A stretch of DNA of 8,413 bases, taken from positions 1-8,413 of the forward strand of contig JAKBCB010000149.1 of the NCBI GenBank assembly GCA_021808185.1, read 5' to 3'. Within the stretch, counting starts at the first letter, position 1. The number at the start of each line of letters is the position of its first letter. Below, one piece after another: positions 6,951 to 8,413 of the stretch. Below the pieces are notes generated by a model, which made no database searches, had not been told where the DNA came from, and was given only the letters and a program-made list of their open reading frames with translations. The DNA is from Pseudomonadota bacterium (lineage in GTDB: Bacteria; Pseudomonadota; Alphaproteobacteria; Acetobacterales; Acetobacteraceae). Both the position numbers and the translations under genes were made by a program.

Positions 6951-8098
6951 GCATGCACCTTCGCGATGTCGCGACGCCGGCCCTGGTGCTGGATCGCGAT
7001 TTGCTGGCGCGCAATACGGCACGCATGACCGACCATGTCGCCGCGCGCGGTCTTCGGCTGCGACCGCATATGAAGACGGCGAAATCGATCGACGTTGCAC
7101 GGTACGCCTTGGCCGGGAACTTCGGCGGCATCACCGTCTCGACATTGACCGAGGCGGAGTATTTCGCGGGTCATGGCATCACGGACATGCTCTATGCCGT
7201 CAGCATCGTGCCGGACAAGCTGGACCGTGTGGCCGCACTGCTGCGTCGCGGGGTCACGGCGACTGTGATCGTCGATTCGCCTGGCGTTGCCGCCGCAATC
7301 GCCGCGTACGGCGCGGCGCGTGGCATGATTTTCCCGGTCATGATCGAGATCGACGTGGGCGAGGCGCGTGGCGGCGTGCACCCGGAGTCAAAGGCCCTCA
7401 TGGACGTGGGCGAGGCGTTGCGCGGTGCCGACGGCGCGCGGCTGTGCGGCGTGATGGCGCATGCGGGCCAGTCCTACGCGGCACGCTCGATCGCGGGCGT
7501 CGCGGCCATCGGCGCGGACGAGGCACGCGGCGCGGTGCTCGCGGCACACCGCCTGCGCGGCGCGGGGCTTGAGTGCCCAGAGGTCAGTGTCGGTTCCACC
7601 CCGACCGCGCTCCACGGTCCGGTCTGCGACGGCGTGACCGAGATACGCTGTGGCGTCTACATGTTCGGCGATCTGTTCCAGGCGCAGATTGCGTCCTGCG
7701 CGATCGAGGATCTGGCCGTCTCGGTGCTGGCCACCGTCATCGGGCATCGCCGTGACCCGAACCGGATCGTGATCGACGCGGGCGCCCTCGCTCTGTCCAA
7801 GGACCGCAGTACCGCCGGGATGCCGTTGGATGCTGGTTTCGGCCTGGTTCTGCACGAGACGGGCGAGGCGCCGCGCGCGCTGCTGCGCGTCGATCGGGTG
7901 TTTCAGGAACATGGCGTGGTCGAAATGCCGGACCCGGATCTGCTCGCCGCCTTCCCTATCGGCACGCGGGTGCGGGTGCTACCGAATCATGTGTGCATGA
8001 CGGCCGCCATGTACGACCGGTACCACGTCGTCGCCGGTGGCGACGTTCTGCTGGATACCTGGGATCGCTGCAACGGCTGGGGCACGCCCGCAGGCTAA
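6947..8098 (+). CDS. DSD1-family PLP-dependent enzyme (D-serine dehydratase / D-threonine aldolase-like)
   Basis: PLP enzyme of 383 residues with the alanine-racemase-type barrel fold of the D-threonine aldolase/D-serine dehydratase family, probably acting on a D-beta-hydroxy amino acid. Residues 1-14 (MSMHLRDVATPALV) match the family start. The PLP lysine is Lys43 in RPHMKTAKS. EIDVGEARGGVHP (134-146) and VSVGSTPT (213-220) match the substrate-side and phosphate-binding segments, and RCGVYMFGD (234-242) the conserved tyrosine strand. The C-terminal metal site reads PNHVCMT, with His348 and Cys350. Characterised D-serine and hydroxyaspartate dehydratases use His-x-Cys with zinc, whereas D-threonine aldolase uses His-x-Asp, so a dehydratase-type reaction is slightly favoured. 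ATG 6947 overlaps the MlrC stop (ATGA), implying translational coupling; ATG 6953 is an alternative. The same frame is open further upstream, but only as a shadow of the MlrC gene. The exact substrate is unresolved. Confidence 0.92.
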   Translation: MSMHLRDVATPALVLDRDLLARNTARMTDHVAARGLRLRPHMKTAKSIDVARYALAGNFGGITVSTLTEAEYFAGHGITDMLYAVSIVPDKLDRVAALLRRGVTATVIVDSPGVAAAIAAYGAARGMIFPVMIEIDVGEARGGVHPESKALMDVGEALRGADGARLCGVMAHAGQSYAARSIAGVAAIGADEARGAVLAAHRLRGAGLECPEVSVGSTPTALHGPVCDGVTEIRCGVYMFGDLFQAQIASCAIEDLAVSVLATVIGHRRDPNRIVIDAGALALSKDRSTAGMPLDAGFGLVLHETGEAPRALLRVDRVFQEHGVVEMPDPDLLAAFPIGTRVRVLPNHVCMTAAMYDRYHVVAGGDVLLDTWDRCNGWGTPAG

Positions 8099-8119
8099 GG
8101 CGCGCTCCGCAACGGCAAA

Positions 8120-8142
8120 GGGGGGCGAAGCGGCCGCCCCCC
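8120..8142. terminator. Candidate bidirectional terminator hairpin between convergent genes
   Basis: GGGGGGCG (8120-8127) pairs perfectly with CGCCCCCC (8135-8142) around a 7-nt loop, inside the 54-nt gap between two convergent genes. The location and the pure GC stem suit a shared transcription stop. Neither strand has a proper U-run: the minus strand offers only a short TTT after the stem, the plus strand none. It may therefore be a weak intrinsic terminator, or simply a 3'-end stabiliser with Rho-dependent termination. Confidence 0.5.
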
Positions 8143-8152
8143 AAGCCCGCCC

Positions 8153-8413
8153 CTATGCCTTCCGCCAAGTGTACTGGGGATCGAATCCGAGTACATGCCG
8201 CGCTTTCGCGATCGATAGCAGCGTCTCGAACGGCCCGGTTCCGGGCGCAAGCGGGACATCCGGGAACACCTCCGCCATCAGCTCCTGGTTCGGCCGTGTC
8301 ATCACCGTGTCCGCCGCCGCGATGATGAAATGGTCGGCACCCGAGAAATCGGCGGTCAGGCCCAGCCGGCACGCCTGCGCGACATCGCGCGCGTCCACAT
8401 AGCTCCAGAGATT
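8153..8413 (-). CDS. NAD-dependent epimerase/dehydratase (extended SDR) family protein, C-terminal fragment
   Basis: Only the last 86 residues are inside the window; the frame enters open from the right edge (first visible residues NLWSYVDARDVAQAC) and stops at TAG (8153-8155). The LWSYVDARDVAQA segment is the typical C-terminal-domain motif of extended SDR sugar epimerases/dehydratases. It is followed by a family-like tail (DHFIIAAADTVM, then AKARHVLGFDPQYTWR) that closes the substrate pocket. The Rossmann domain with the NAD-binding GxxGxxG and the YxxxK catalytic pair must lie beyond the edge, so activity and cofactor cannot be judged. A GTG (8398) and an ATG-like triplet nearby are internal and not real starts. 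It is convergent with the PLP-enzyme gene and separated from it by a hairpin, so it probably belongs to a different transcription unit and may not share its pathway. Confidence 0.88.
   Translation of the reverse strand, partial: NLWSYVDARDVAQACRLGLTADFSGADHFIIAAADTVMTRPNQELMAEVFPDVPLAPGTGPFETLLSIAKARHVLGFDPQYTWRKA

Overview
The window looks like a piece of a high-GC proteobacterial chromosome. Codons are strongly GC-rich at third positions and long shadow reading frames lie opposite the real genes. The protein families (Tat-exported family 5 solute-binding protein, DppB-type permease, M81/MlrC, DSD1-type PLP enzyme) suit an alphaproteobacterium, perhaps of the Acetobacteraceae/Rhodospirillales type. 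That placement is an inference from style, not from a marker gene. I see no rRNA, tRNA, CRISPR array, insertion sequence or phage gene.

Layout. The left half (1-4233) is a minus-strand cluster transcribed right to left: an amidase-signature hydrolase, a Tat-exported peptide/nickel-type ABC substrate-binding protein 32 nt later, and, after a 64-nt gap holding a strong hairpin, a DppB-like permease that runs off the left edge just short of its end. Positions 4234-4411 form a divergent regulatory region with repeated CGAAA elements. On the plus strand follow a LysR-type regulator (4412-5323), an M81/MlrC-type metallopeptidase (5388-6950) and a DSD1-family PLP enzyme (6947-8098), whose start codon overlaps the MlrC stop. 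A GC hairpin (8120-8142) separates it from the convergent C-terminal end of an extended SDR/NAD-dependent epimerase (8153-8413), which enters from the right edge.

How the parts may work together. The ABC proteins would import a small peptide or amide. The amidase and the MlrC-type enzyme would cleave amide or peptide bonds. The PLP enzyme would act on a D-hydroxyamino acid or a related product. The LysR protein, placed between the two arms, is the obvious candidate regulator. I infer an inducible uptake-and-degradation locus for a compound containing a D-amino acid or an unusual amide. The substrate cannot be read from the sequence. The remaining transporter genes (DppC, DppD/F types) would be expected beyond the left edge.
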